This document shows positions 1 through 10,791 of a stretch of DNA of 20,836 bases, one piece after another. This DNA is from Opitutia bacterium UBA7441. GTDB taxonomy: Bacteria; Verrucomicrobiota; Verrucomicrobiia; Opitutales; Coraliomargaritaceae. The position numbers and the translations under genes are program-made. How positions within the stretch are numbered: position 1 is the first letter of the stretch; each line of letters begins with the position of its first letter. Location of the stretch: NCBI GenBank assembly GCA_002480015.1, contig DLQD01000012.1, forward strand, positions 1 to 20,836. Direction: 5' to 3'. Under the pieces are notes generated by a model that was given only the letters and a program-made list of their open reading frames with translations, ran no database searches and had not been told where the DNA came from.

Positions 1-75
1 TCGCTACATGATTCATCGGCTCGACTTCGCTGGACACCAAAATAAATGCAGAATGCTCTCGCTTGCGAAGCGGTC

Positions 76-882
76 TTATTCCTTGGCCAACTCCAGCGAG
101 CGTGTTTTGGCGGCAGAGAGGGCTTGATGGATGAGCTCGCGAAAGCCTCCGTCCTCAAACACCTTGAGCGCGGCGGCGGTGGTGCCTCCCGGCGAGGTGA
201 CGGCGTCGCGAAGCGCTTCGGGTCGTTCCTCGCTATCGGCAAGGAGCATCGCTGCGCCGAGCAGAGTGTCGACAGACAAAGCATCGGCCAGGGCTTCGTC
301 GAGCCCCGCCTTAACACCCGCATCACGGAGTGCGGCGGCGAATTCAAACACGTAGGCGGGGCCGCTACCACTGAGGGCGGTGACGGCGTCGAGATCGACC
401 TCATCCACTTCATGGTAGTTGCCAAGCGAGCTGAGTGTGTTTTCGACGATTTGGCTGTCTTTATCAGAAAGCTCGCGCAACGGTGTAAAGGCGGTGACAC
501 CTGCGCCGATCTGCCCGGGTGTATTGGGCATGGTGCGCACGATATTGCGGGCGTGATTGAACGTTTCGCTTAAGCGCGAGATCGGGGTGCCAGCCAAGAT
601 GGAAAGCACCAGTTTGCCTCGGGCGGCCTCAGCCAGTTCAGGGCTGAGGGCGGCAAACTGTTGCGGCTTGCAGGCAAGGACGACGGCCTCGGCCTCGTAG
701 AGCGCACTCGTGATATCCGCGAGGTACTGGATACCGGTGTTTTCGGCGAGCGCGGGGCCGGTCGGATCATCACCGCAAGTGCAGGCGATTTCGGCGGGCG
801 CGTAGTGCTCCTTCTCCAGTAGGCCACGGACGATGGCGGAAGCCATTCGCCCCGCGCCGATAAATACGATTCGAATACTCAT
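76..882 (-). CDS. proC: Pyrroline-5-carboxylate reductase
   Basis: Catalyses the last step of proline synthesis, reducing 1-pyrroline-5-carboxylate to L-proline with NAD(P)H in the cytoplasm. The 268-residue length is normal for the family. Visible motifs are the N-terminal Rossmann glycine pattern FIGAGRMASA (residues 7-16), the MPNTP segment (118-122), SGSGPAYVFE (171-180), and the family signature DAVTSPGGTTAAAL (226-239) followed by FEDGGFRELI. The ATG at 882 puts the Rossmann strand directly after the start, as expected. The gene lies 7 bp downstream of the histidine-kinase gene on the same strand, so it probably shares that transcript, although the functions are unrelated. No Shine-Dalgarno sequence is visible. 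Between its stop and the window edge (1-75) I see only a short CGCTT/AAGCG hairpin at 60-72. Confidence 0.95.
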   Translation of the reverse strand: MSIRIVFIGAGRMASAIVRGLLEKEHYAPAEIACTCGDDPTGPALAENTGIQYLADITSALYEAEAVVLACKPQQFAALSPELAEAARGKLVLSILAGTPISRLSETFNHARNIVRTMPNTPGQIGAGVTAFTPLRELSDKDSQIVENTLSSLGNYHEVDEVDLDAVTALSGSGPAYVFEFAAALRDAGVKAGLDEALADALSVDTLLGAAMLLADSEERPEALRDAVTSPGGTTAAALKVFEDGGFRELIHQALSAAKTRSLELAKE

Positions 883-889
883 TTAAGAT

Positions 890-2002
890 TTACAGTGGGT
901 GGGTGAGAGTCGCGGTGACGCCACCCTCGGGATTTTGCTTCAGGTGGAGGTCGCCTTCGAGGTTACGAATGGTGTGGCGGGCAATGGTCAAGCCCATGCC
1001 TCGTCCGACTGAAGTCTTGGTCGTAATGAAAGGTTCAAACAGGGTGTCGATGACTTGGTGCGCGATGCCCGAGCCCTGATCGATGACTCGAAGTTCCAGC
1101 ATGGCGGGGCCGCGCTCGCGTTGGATGCGGGCAGAGACTAGAATCGGCCGATTGTCCGGAGCGGTGTCTTTCGAGTAGCTTTCCCACGCGTTGATCAGTA
1201 GCTTTCCGAGGACGATTTCAAAGGTTTCTGCGTTGGCGGAGATGCGAGCGTCCTCCTCCAGGTCGGATTCGAGCGTTATCTTGGCCTGGACTCCGTAGTC
1301 GCTTTTGAAGCGCTCGATGCTGCTCTCTATCAGATCCGAGACCGACAGGGAGAACAGTTCGTAGCGCTCGTTGCTCGCGATGGTGCCGAGTTGGCGGATG
1401 ATGTTGACCATCCGGGTGATGGCGTGATCCATCAAGCCGACGCTGCGCTTGATCATGTCGGGGCTATCATACCCGTTCTTGATCAGATCTAGGTAGCCGA
1501 CGACGACGCCCAGCAGGTTGTTTAAATTATGCGCGATACCTTGAGTGATTGCGCCGACAGCAGCGGCCTTGCGGGCATCGCCGAGGCGTTCCTGTAGCTC
1601 GAGGTTTTCCTGGAACATCTCTTGGAGGCGCAACTGCGTGCGCACGCGGGCAAGCGTCTCGTCGAGGTCGATCGGTTTGGTGATGTAGTCCACCGCGCCC
1701 GCTCCGAAACCTTCGAGCTTCCCCTCTTTCGAAGCCTTCGCAGTGATGAAAATGACGGGGATGGTTTCCGTGACGGGGTTCGACTTGAGTCGTTGGCAGG
1801 TCTCGATGCCGTCCATCTCAGGCATCATGATATCGAGCAGTATCAGGTCGGGCTTCACTTTTTCGACGGTGTCTAAACATTCTCGCCCGTTGTAAGCCAC
1901 AAAGATCTCCATGCCCTGTCTCTCCAGCTTGCGCTGAAGTAATTTAATATTAATCGGCTGGTCATCAACGACTAGGATTTTTGGCTGTTGTTTTTTGCTC
2001 AA
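890..2002 (-). CDS. Receiver-domain histidine kinase (REC-HisKA-HATPase)
   Basis: A 370-residue soluble signalling protein with a response-regulator domain at the N terminus and a histidine-kinase core behind it. The receiver (about 8-122) has the acidic pair D13/D14, the phospho-acceptor D57 in LLDIMMPEMDG, T87 and K109 in ITKP. A coiled linker (about 123-147) leads to the dimerisation helix with H158 in GIAHNLNNLLG, then an ATPase domain with an N-box (INAWESY), G1 box (DQGSGI), F box (LFEPFITTKT) and G2 box (GRGMGLTIA). There is no transmembrane segment, sensor domain or DNA-binding domain, so it probably takes a phosphoryl signal or partner input in the cytoplasm. The start is TTG (2002); the next in-frame Met would cut off the D13/D14 pair. 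The residue after H158 is Asn rather than the usual Glu/Asp. Ligand and partner are unknown. Confidence 0.9.
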   Translation of the reverse strand: MSKKQQPKILVVDDQPINIKLLQRKLERQGMEIFVAYNGRECLDTVEKVKPDLILLDIMMPEMDGIETCQRLKSNPVTETIPVIFITAKASKEGKLEGFGAGAVDYITKPIDLDETLARVRTQLRLQEMFQENLELQERLGDARKAAAVGAITQGIAHNLNNLLGVVVGYLDLIKNGYDSPDMIKRSVGLMDHAITRMVNIIRQLGTIASNERYELFSLSVSDLIESSIERFKSDYGVQAKITLESDLEEDARISANAETFEIVLGKLLINAWESYSKDTAPDNRPILVSARIQRERGPAMLELRVIDQGSGIAHQVIDTLFEPFITTKTSVGRGMGLTIARHTIRNLEGDLHLKQNPEGGVTATLTHPL

Positions 2003-2128
2003 TGGGAATCGAGGTTCGTGTTGAATCGTCGGTGATCGTGTCGCTTCACTTTATATTAAGCATGCACGTTAGCCCTCATTCTAATTTTAGCAAAACAGAA
2101 AATTCAGAAGCCTCGAATGGCCACTCGC

Positions 2129-2788
2129 TCATGTCGGGTGCGATGTATTGACAAATTTTTCGTCGATGACGACGGTGCGGCTCATCAGATCGTGTCCCAT
2201 TTGGCGGCGTTTATTAAAAAAGAGCGCGGCCAGCGTTGCGATCATAGCGAGGGGGAAGAATAAGTAGAGTGTCAACGTTTTGAGCCCACCCCGTACGATG
2301 CCTGCCATGAGAGGGGGCGCGCCAAGTGTCACCGTGCTGACGCTGCGAATGCGGCAGATACGCTTGCCTAAGGAACTCCCGCCAAAGAAGGCCTCGCCGA
2401 GGGCAAAGTAGAGCCAAATGGTGAGCATCTGCAGTTCATTAGCCAAGGCCAACGCGCGCGCCAGGTTCGGGCTCGGCTCGGGGAAGGGGGCTTCGGGATT
2501 GGCCGCACGTGCGCCATACCAGTCGATGGCCGCCTCTGTCCATTCGGTCAGTTCGCTGAATGCAGCGGGGTGCGACTGAGGGAGAGCGACCTTCCAGATA
2601 ATGATCGAGGCCACCGCGGAAATGAGAATAAAGTCCAATAGAAACGCGAAAGCCCGCAGCCGGATGCTAGCCGTTGGCATCGGGCCGCCTTCGCAGAAGA
2701 CTGAGTCGAGTAGCGAACCAGCACTGGGGGTGGCGGTCTGCCGTTCTTGCTCGGACTGTGTGCCCGGTTTGTGTTCGGGCTGACTCAT
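2129..2788 (-). CDS. RDD family membrane protein
   Basis: A 219-residue inner-membrane protein of the RDD family, whose function is mostly unknown; some members are linked to ion or solute transport. After a hydrophilic N terminus of about 40 residues comes the family-defining segment IRLRAFAFLLDF (42-53), with the conserved Arg and Asp leading into membrane segment 1 (about 46-69). Segment 2 (about 115-135) is followed by GGSSLGKRICRIRSV (136-150), equivalent to the family's G-x-LGKR motif. Segment 3 (about 170-191) is followed by the typical C-terminal GHDLMSRTVVID. A loop of about 45 residues rich in Pro, Ala and Glu separates segments 1 and 2. The ATG overlaps the folD stop as ATGA, which suggests translational coupling. 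I cannot assign a substrate. Confidence 0.85.
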   Translation of the reverse strand: MSQPEHKPGTQSEQERQTATPSAGSLLDSVFCEGGPMPTASIRLRAFAFLLDFILISAVASIIIWKVALPQSHPAAFSELTEWTEAAIDWYGARAANPEAPFPEPSPNLARALALANELQMLTIWLYFALGEAFFGGSSLGKRICRIRSVSTVTLGAPPLMAGIVRGGLKTLTLYLFFPLAMIATLAALFFNKRRQMGHDLMSRTVVIDEKFVNTSHPT

Positions 2789-3660
2789 CCGGCTAGAGCG
2801 GCCTTAAATGCGCGGAGGGTGTTATGCATGAGCATGGCCACAGTCATGGGGCCGACCCCGCCAGGGACGGGCGTGATTTGAGAGGCCTTAGGGGCGACCG
2901 CATCGAAGTCGACATCGCCGACGAGTCGGTAGCCGCTTTTGCGAGACCCATCCTCCACGCGGTTGATGCCCACATCAATCACTGCGACGCCTTCTTTCAC
3001 CATTTCGCCCGTGACGAAATTGGGGCGCCCGATTGCGGCGATGAGCACATCCGCCTGGCGCGTGATTTCGGCGAGGTTTTGAGTGCGGGAGTGGCAAATG
3101 GTGACGGTGGCATTTCCGGAGACCGCTTTGCGCACCATGAGTAGCGCCGCGGGCTTACCCACTATTTGGCTGCGGCCGAGGACGACGACGTGTTTACCTT
3201 GCGTTTCGATGCCGCTGCGCTCGATCAATTGGACGATGCCAGCCGGCGTGCAGGCGACGAAGCCGCTGCGGTCTTCCTGGCAGAGCTTGCCAATATTCAC
3301 CGTGTTAAAGCCGTCGACGTCCTTGCCCGGGAGCACGCGGTTGAAGGTCTCCGTTTCATCAATGTGTTTCGGAAGCGGTGCTTGAATGAGGATGCCGTTG
3401 ACGTCCGGATCCGCGTTGAGCGCGTCGATCTGCGCAAAGAGTGCCTCTTTGCTGACATCTTCCGGCAGGATATGCAGGCGGCTGCCGATGCCGATCCGAT
3501 GTGCAGTTTTTTCTTTTTTTCGCACGTAAGAGACCGAGGCGGGGTCTTCCCCAACGCGGATCACCGCGATGACTGGCTTCTTGCCGGGGAGCGCACCTAC
3601 CTCTACGGTGAGTTCTGCAATAATGGATTCTGCGATAGCGTTGCCGTCGATGAGTTTCAT
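2785..3660 (-). CDS. folD: Bifunctional methylenetetrahydrofolate dehydrogenase/cyclohydrolase
   Basis: Interconverts 5,10-methylene-, 5,10-methenyl- and 10-formyl-tetrahydrofolate, supplying one-carbon units for purines, formyl-Met and methionine. The 291 residues match the usual length. Visible are Y45 and K49 in SYVRKKEK (catalytic Tyr and Lys positions), LIQAPLP (91-97), PGKDVDGF (111-118), CTPAGI, the dinucleotide loop GRSQIVGKP (162-170), VIDVGIN, VGDVDF and PVPGGVGPMT (264-273). I place the start at the ATG at 3660 (MKLIDG, matching the family). A TTG three codons upstream (3669) is in frame but less likely. A 6-bp inverted repeat, GCCAAG/CTTGGC (3675-3695), lies just upstream in the leader. 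First gene of the folD-RDD cluster; the RDD start overlaps its stop. Confidence 0.96.
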   Translation of the reverse strand: MKLIDGNAIAESIIAELTVEVGALPGKKPVIAVIRVGEDPASVSYVRKKEKTAHRIGIGSRLHILPEDVSKEALFAQIDALNADPDVNGILIQAPLPKHIDETETFNRVLPGKDVDGFNTVNIGKLCQEDRSGFVACTPAGIVQLIERSGIETQGKHVVVLGRSQIVGKPAALLMVRKAVSGNATVTICHSRTQNLAEITRQADVLIAAIGRPNFVTGEMVKEGVAVIDVGINRVEDGSRKSGYRLVGDVDFDAVAPKASQITPVPGGVGPMTVAMLMHNTLRAFKAALAG

Positions 3661-3740
3661 GGCTTTCAAACAACGCCAAGCTCAACTCCCTTGGCAACTC
3701 AATTATGGGCGCTTCCGTCTGCCCGGGTGCAATTTTAAGA

Positions 3741-3861
3741 TCGGATTCCGGCGGCGGCCACCTAAAGGAAGCCGCATACGTATGTCCGCTCCTTTAGGTG
3801 CGGAACGGGTTCCGGCAACTGTTGCGGTCTGTGCCCCCCCTGTGGATTTAATGGCATCCGA
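3741..3861 (+). promoter_or_regulatory. Possible structured leader RNA or regulatory element upstream of metX
   Basis: The 276-bp gap between folD and metX holds several pairings that nest on the plus strand. TCGGAT (3741-3746) is complementary to ATCCGA (3856-3861) and could close the element. Inside is a perfect 11-bp inverted repeat, CACCTAAAGGA (3759-3769) with TCCTTTAGGTG (3790-3800), around a 20-nt loop that contains the 10-bp palindrome CATACGTATG (3775-3784). Next come GGAA/TTCC around CGGG (3803-3814) and GCAAC-T-GTTGC (3815-3825). GCGGC copies at 3751-3758 could pair with GCCGC at 3771-3775. The position before a methionine gene fits a SAM-responsive leader. CCGGCAAC (3812-3819) and GTGCC (3831-3835) resemble pieces of the S-box core, but I cannot fit the rest, so no known riboswitch class is claimed. 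It could instead be a protein operator, a small RNA or an intergenic repeat. Confidence 0.35.
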
Positions 3862-3936
3862 ACACCTCTCCGACTTTTAACTGGATTTGCCGACGTAGTG
3901 CCTATACCGCTATTAGGTTAACGATCCCACCTATTC

Positions 3937-5076
<1,140 letters not shown>

Positions 5077-5082
5077 TCCGTC

Positions 5083-5694
5083 ATGAGCCCGATCGATAAA
5101 AAACGCCAGGCCGACCTCCAGATCATTGCTCGTTGGGTGCAATCAGGGGAGCGTGTACTCGATCTCGGCTGTGGGCGCGGCGTGTTACTCGAATATTTGA
5201 AGCAGAAAAAGTCGATCTACGGCGTCGGGGTGGATATCGATTTTGATAAAATCCTTAGTTGCGTGAAACGCGGCGTGCCGGCGTATCAGGGTGACATCCG
5301 TTCGATCCTGGCCACCTTCCCCGACGGCTCGTTCGACCGAGTCATTTTCAGTCGCACCATCGAACAGCTCGACGATCCCGACGCGGTCATCGCCGAGGGT
5401 TTGCGTGTCGGACGGCGTGTCACTGTCGGCTTCGTCAACCGTGGCTTCTGGGTCAACCGGATGAATGCATTTTTAAAAGGATGCCATACGATCAACGAAG
5501 TGTATACCAAACCCTGGTATGAGTCCGCGCCTTCCAATCAATTTTCAATTTCCGAGTTTGAGAGTTTTTGTCACGCTCAGAAGATTATTATTGAGAATCG
5601 CGTCTGTCTTGCAGGCGATTGGCGTAGTGAGTGCGCCCTATTGCCTAATCTGCTGGCGGGCTACGCCATTTACGATATCGCATCGAGCGATTGA
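5083..5694 (+). CDS. metW: MetW, methionine biosynthesis partner of MetX
   Basis: A 203-residue class I methyltransferase-like protein of the MetW family. The SAM-binding motif I is RVLDLGCGRGVL (24-35), followed by GVGVDID (47-53). The family-typical second half is present: FSRTIEQLDDPDAVI (89-103), FVNRGFWVNRMNAFLKG (117-133) and KPWYESAPSNQFSISEFESFC (143-163). MetW is generally found beside MetX and is thought to be required for, or to stimulate, homoserine acylation; a methyltransferase reaction has not been clearly established. It begins 6 bp after the metX stop, so the two are almost certainly co-transcribed. The gene is convergent with parE. The 72-bp gap after it contains only weak pairing (CCAGCC/GGCTGG) and no clear terminator. 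Confidence 0.9.
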   Translation: MSPIDKKRQADLQIIARWVQSGERVLDLGCGRGVLLEYLKQKKSIYGVGVDIDFDKILSCVKRGVPAYQGDIRSILATFPDGSFDRVIFSRTIEQLDDPDAVIAEGLRVGRRVTVGFVNRGFWVNRMNAFLKGCHTINEVYTKPWYESAPSNQFSISEFESFCHAQKIIIENRVCLAGDWRSECALLPNLLAGYAIYDIASSD

Positions 5695-5766
5695 TACCAC
5701 GCCAGCCGACTGGGCCGGTCGCGACGAAGCCGATTTGCAGGATTGCAGGCTGGTGGCGTATTGACC

Positions 5767-7617
<1,851 letters not shown>

Positions 7618-7680
7618 TATTTAATAGCAAATAGAGTGATTGCGGATGGCGAGAGGAATCCGGCTGATTTAAAACTGCCT

Positions 7681-7697
7681 GCTGGCGGGACTCCAGC
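7681..7697 (-). terminator. Possible terminator of the PEP-CTERM gene
   Basis: On the minus strand, 31 bp after the stop codon of the PEP-CTERM gene, a perfect 5-bp stem GCTGG/CCAGC encloses a 7-nt loop and is followed by AGGCAGTTTT. The T run starts six bases after the stem, so this is a poor match to a rho-independent terminator. A shorter CGGC/GCCG hairpin (7714-7724) lies between it and the stop codon. Confidence 0.3.
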
Positions 7698-7727
7698 TAG
7701 AAAATACACTCTCTCGGCAAAGCCGGG

Positions 7728-8633
7728 CTAATAAATCTTTTTTGGCAATACTTGCCGGCGACTGGATGCATAAAGGTATAGCATCGCGACGAGCCCCATT
7801 CCGAGGGAGCCAAAGCCTGGTTCAGGAACAGGAACCGCGGAGGCAGCAACCAGTGCATCGATTTCGGTCTGGTAGTTGGGTAGATAAGATACCCCGCTGA
7901 TATCTGTGGCTCCTCCATTGATCGTGGCTGTAAACCAATTGACACCAACAATCGTCAATTCACCGCCCGCTAAGACCATAGCTGGGGCGCCCGAATCTCC
8001 GAGGGCAAATTGGGATTCGAAGTCCAGCCCGGGACTATCAAAGACCATCGCTGCCGCGTCACCGGTCGCGCCGCTGACGCTGATGTCTGAATAATAAATA
8101 TCGAATTGATTGTATCCGACTGCCATATCCTGACTGATATCTGCAAAATTCGTCGGCGACCGTCCGAAGGTGAGCAAGTTTGGCCCCAGCACCCCACGCG
8201 TGTCTCCGGCCACAGGCACATCCCAAATCGAGTAGAAGGCATAGCCGACCGGCAGGGGATCGGTCAAAACTCCCACCCGGATATCGGTCGAACCGACCCG
8301 GGATGAAGATTGAATCGTCGTGGTGAATGAGGCGCCGAGTGGGTCATTGCTTTGGTAGAAAGTCACCGGGCTGCCATTTGAAGGATAAAAATGGTTGGCG
8401 GAGACAAAGGCATTTTGACTGACCATAGTGACCCAGCGCCCTCCATCGTCGCCGGGAAAGGCGTTGCTCGTTGTTTCTGCAAGGCCCACGCCCGAGAGAT
8501 CTAAGCCGCCAGCGAAGAAAGTGGGGTCATTGGTAAAGCGGTCATTGGTCTCCGTAGTGAATCCAACGACATTGATCGCAGCAAAGGAGTTCGATGCAGT
8601 CAATAGACACCCTAGAAAAATCGTGCGTAACAT
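7728..8633 (-). CDS. Secreted PEP-CTERM protein with trypsin-like serine protease triad
   Basis: A predicted exported protein of 301 residues. MLRTIFLGCLLTASNSFA (1-18) is a typical signal peptide with cleavage likely after residue 18. The middle resembles a chymotrypsin-fold protease. WVTMVSQNAFVSANHF (67-82) ends in an A-x-H pattern with H81 (compare TAAHC), TDIRVGVL (116-123) offers D117, and LGDSGAPAMV (211-220) matches GDSGGP with S214, followed by IVGVNWF. The C terminus has PVPEP (268-272), a hydrophobic stretch (about 274-289) and SSRR, a textbook PEP-CTERM sorting signal read by exosortase. I chose the ATG at 8633 because it places the signal peptide at the N terminus; a TTG at 8693 would add 20 polar residues. 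No exosortase is in this window. Substrate and activity are unknown. Confidence 0.8.
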   Translation of the reverse strand: MLRTIFLGCLLTASNSFAAINVVGFTTETNDRFTNDPTFFAGGLDLSGVGLAETTSNAFPGDDGGRWVTMVSQNAFVSANHFYPSNGSPVTFYQSNDPLGASFTTTIQSSSRVGSTDIRVGVLTDPLPVGYAFYSIWDVPVAGDTRGVLGPNLLTFGRSPTNFADISQDMAVGYNQFDIYYSDISVSGATGDAAAMVFDSPGLDFESQFALGDSGAPAMVLAGGELTIVGVNWFTATINGGATDISGVSYLPNYQTEIDALVAASAVPVPEPGFGSLGMGLVAMLYLYASSRRQVLPKKIY

Positions 8634-8785
8634 TAAGGAAAACACCCTTACTACCGTGGGTTTTTTACTGAATTTATCAATTCTGCATTCCAAATAATTA
8701 CAAACTCCCTAGTCAGTACTGCCGAGTCGCCTGAGTACGAACGCATCGTGCCAGATAGTTGCGCGGATCATAGGATGCTTGGTGT

Positions 8786-9769
8786 TTAATTTTCGGCTTT
8801 GGCTTTCTGCACGCGCACATCGCGCAAGTAGCGGAAGTATTCAGAGTCAGTGCCTAAGATCAGGGTCGAGCTGGCCTCGACTGTTTTAGGATAGCTCTCT
8901 AAGGTACGTAAGAAGGCGTAGAATTCGGGGTCGGCTCCGAAGGCTTGGCTGTAGATGTTCGAGGCTTCGGCATCGGCCTGGCCGCGGATGATTTCAGCCT
9001 GGCGGTTGGCCTCTGATTGGATTTCGGCAAGTGAGCGTTTGGTATCACCGTCGATCTCGGCGGCACGGCCTTGCCCTTCGGAGCGGAATTGCTCGGCGAT
9101 GCGTTGGCGTTCGGCGATCATGCGGTCGAAGACGCGTTGTTCGACGGCCTCGACGTAGTCGATGCGTTTGATGCGGATATCGATCAATTCAATGCCCAGT
9201 TCAGGCATCTGGCTGGCCGCTTGAACGAAAATGGATTTAACCAATTCCTGGCGACCGGTCTTAACTTCCTGCAGCAGGATCTCTCCATCCTCTTCGCCGC
9301 TCAGTTGCACGCGAGCCAGATCTGCTTCGCTGACCTTCCAGTCTTTAGAGCGGACGATTTCCACGAGGTCGGTGGCTGAGATTTTATCGCGGACGACCGA
9401 GTCGAGGATATCGTTTAAGCGCATGGTTGCGCCGCGCTCATTCTGCACGCGCTGCATGAATACAAGCGGGTCATGAATCCGCCAACGGGCTGTCGTATCC
9501 ACCGAGATGAATTGCTCGCCACGGGTCGGGATCTGGTTGGGGTCGCCGTCCCATGAGATGACGCGCTTGTCGAAGCGCCGCACTTCCTGGATGAAGGGGA
9601 GTTTGAAGTGGAGTCCAGGTGTGGTGACAGGATCGCCGACAGGTGCGCCGAGTTGGACGATCACGGCCTGCTCCGCTTGATCCAGTGTGTAGATCGATGT
9701 TTTGAGGACTAGGATGGCTGCAATGAGCAAGAAGAGTCCGGCGAAAGATGATAGTTGTTTAATATTCAT
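8786..9769 (-). CDS. hflC: HflC, FtsH protease modulator
   Basis: An SPFH/band-7 protein of 327 residues that, with HflK, forms a large inner-membrane assembly around the FtsH protease and modulates degradation of membrane proteins. The single N-terminal membrane anchor (about 8-25) is followed by TLDQAEQAVIVQLGAPVG and the family motif TPGLHFKLPFIQEVRRFDKR, then the SPFH domain. A long charged coiled-coil follows (about 215-285, with AERQRIAEQFRSEGQG and AEIQSEANRQAEIIRGQADAEA), ending with YAFLRTLESYPK and a C-terminal SEYFRYL as in HflC. The ATG lies 2 bp after the hflK stop, an operon arrangement conserved widely. Confidence 0.94.
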   Translation of the reverse strand: MNIKQLSSFAGLFLLIAAILVLKTSIYTLDQAEQAVIVQLGAPVGDPVTTPGLHFKLPFIQEVRRFDKRVISWDGDPNQIPTRGEQFISVDTTARWRIHDPLVFMQRVQNERGATMRLNDILDSVVRDKISATDLVEIVRSKDWKVSEADLARVQLSGEEDGEILLQEVKTGRQELVKSIFVQAASQMPELGIELIDIRIKRIDYVEAVEQRVFDRMIAERQRIAEQFRSEGQGRAAEIDGDTKRSLAEIQSEANRQAEIIRGQADAEASNIYSQAFGADPEFYAFLRTLESYPKTVEASSTLILGTDSEYFRYLRDVRVQKAKAEN

Positions 9770-9771
9770 AT

Positions 9772-10791
9772 CTAACGAGTGGCGGGGAGTGATACGGGCG
9801 TTTCTCCTAAATTGAGAAGTGGGAGTGGAGCGGTTTGGTTTTCGTCCATGATAAAGATCCGTCCGGCCTGTGGCAGAACTTTATCAATCATTTCGAGATA
9901 CATTCGCTGGCGAGTGACCTCCGGTGCCTTGCGATACGCTTCATAAACAGCGGTGAAGCGTTCGGCTTCACCCTTGGCGTCATTGACTCGCTTGGCCGCA
10001 TAGCCTTGAGCTTCGGCGATGACTTGGCGGGCTTCACCCTCGGCTCGGGGGATGACTTGATTGCGGCGTTTTTCGGCCTCGTTGATGTAGCGCTCGCGCT
10101 CCTGTTCGGCTTGATTGACCTCATTGAAAGCCGGTTTGACGGGTCCAGGTGGTGTCACGTCCTGGAGTTCGATTGTGCTGATTTGGATGCCGAGATCGAA
10201 GTAGTCCATCGCCTTCTGTAGCTCGATTCTGGATGTAGTGGCCACTTCCACGCGCTTTTCTGTGAGGACATCACTACCAAGACTGTTGCCTACAATGCGA
10301 CGCATGACCGACTCGGAGATGTCGCGCAGGGTCTCTTCGGGCTCACGGACTTGGTGGAGGAATTTATCCGGATCGCTGACCCGATATTGTACGACCCACT
10401 CGACGTCGATGACCTTGAGGTCGCCCGTCAGCATGAGCGATTCGTCGCGGTGTTGTTGGTCTTTTCGATAGTTGGCGCGGCCATCGATTCCCACAGTGCG
10501 AAAGCCAAACTCCTGCTTGAGCACTCGGGCCGTCGGCACCATCTGCGCAGTATCGATACCGAAGGGCAACTTGAAGTGCAAGCCTGGCTCCCTTTGGGCG
10601 ACGACTCGGCCGAAGCGCTTGATCACCGCTTCTTCTTCGGGTTGGACGATGTAGTAGCTTGTGAGGGCGCCGAATGCCACGAGTGCGATCAGAGGCACTA
10701 GGTAGATCAGCTTTTGGTAACGCCGCAAGGCATCCCAATCAACATCATCGAGAGGGTTTCTCGGCATGGGAGGAGGTGAGTTTCTATTCAT
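9772..10791 (-). CDS. hflK: HflK, FtsH protease modulator
   Basis: Partner of HflC, 339 residues. A short Pro-rich N terminus is followed by one membrane segment (about 27-47) and the SPFH domain starting at YYIVQPEEEAVIKRFGRVV, with REPGLHFKLPFGID. The conserved coiled segment with EVNQAEQERERYINEAEKRRN and the motif AEGEARQVIAEAQGYAAKRVNDAKGEAERF identifies it as HflK rather than another band-7 protein. It ends with TRQRMYLEMIDKVL, also typical. The gene starts an hflKC transcript that runs away from queG. A TACAAT (minus strand, 10808-10803) sits only 11 bp before the ATG and no Shine-Dalgarno sequence is visible. A CGAAG-TTTT-CTTCG hairpin lies at 10823-10836 in the divergent gap. Confidence 0.94.
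   Translation of the reverse strand: MNRNSPPPMPRNPLDDVDWDALRRYQKLIYLVPLIALVAFGALTSYYIVQPEEEAVIKRFGRVVAQREPGLHFKLPFGIDTAQMVPTARVLKQEFGFRTVGIDGRANYRKDQQHRDESLMLTGDLKVIDVEWVVQYRVSDPDKFLHQVREPEETLRDISESVMRRIVGNSLGSDVLTEKRVEVATTSRIELQKAMDYFDLGIQISTIELQDVTPPGPVKPAFNEVNQAEQERERYINEAEKRRNQVIPRAEGEARQVIAEAQGYAAKRVNDAKGEAERFTAVYEAYRKAPEVTRQRMYLEMIDKVLPQAGRIFIMDENQTAPLPLLNLGETPVSLPATR

Noticed and set aside
60..72. CGCTTGCGAAGCG hairpin downstream of proC as a terminator
   Set aside because: Only a 5-bp stem with a 3-nt loop, and no T run follows on the minus strand.
3500..3530. A7 and A6 runs in folD (minus strand) that resemble a slippery frameshift site
   Set aside because: The runs encode the conserved YVRKKEK region that includes the catalytic Lys, and the reading frame is intact through both. 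There is no sign that frameshifting is needed.
3297..3738. Long open frames overlapping folD and the folD-metX gap on both strands
   Set aside because: They are other-frame shadows of a convincing folD. Their translations show no domain and are rich in Arg, His and Asp runs typical of out-of-frame GC-rich coding DNA.
3899..3908. TGCCTATACC shared by the metX and tig upstream regions (also 12584-12593)
   Set aside because: Many shared 10-mers are expected by chance in a window of this length, and the positions relative to the two starts differ.
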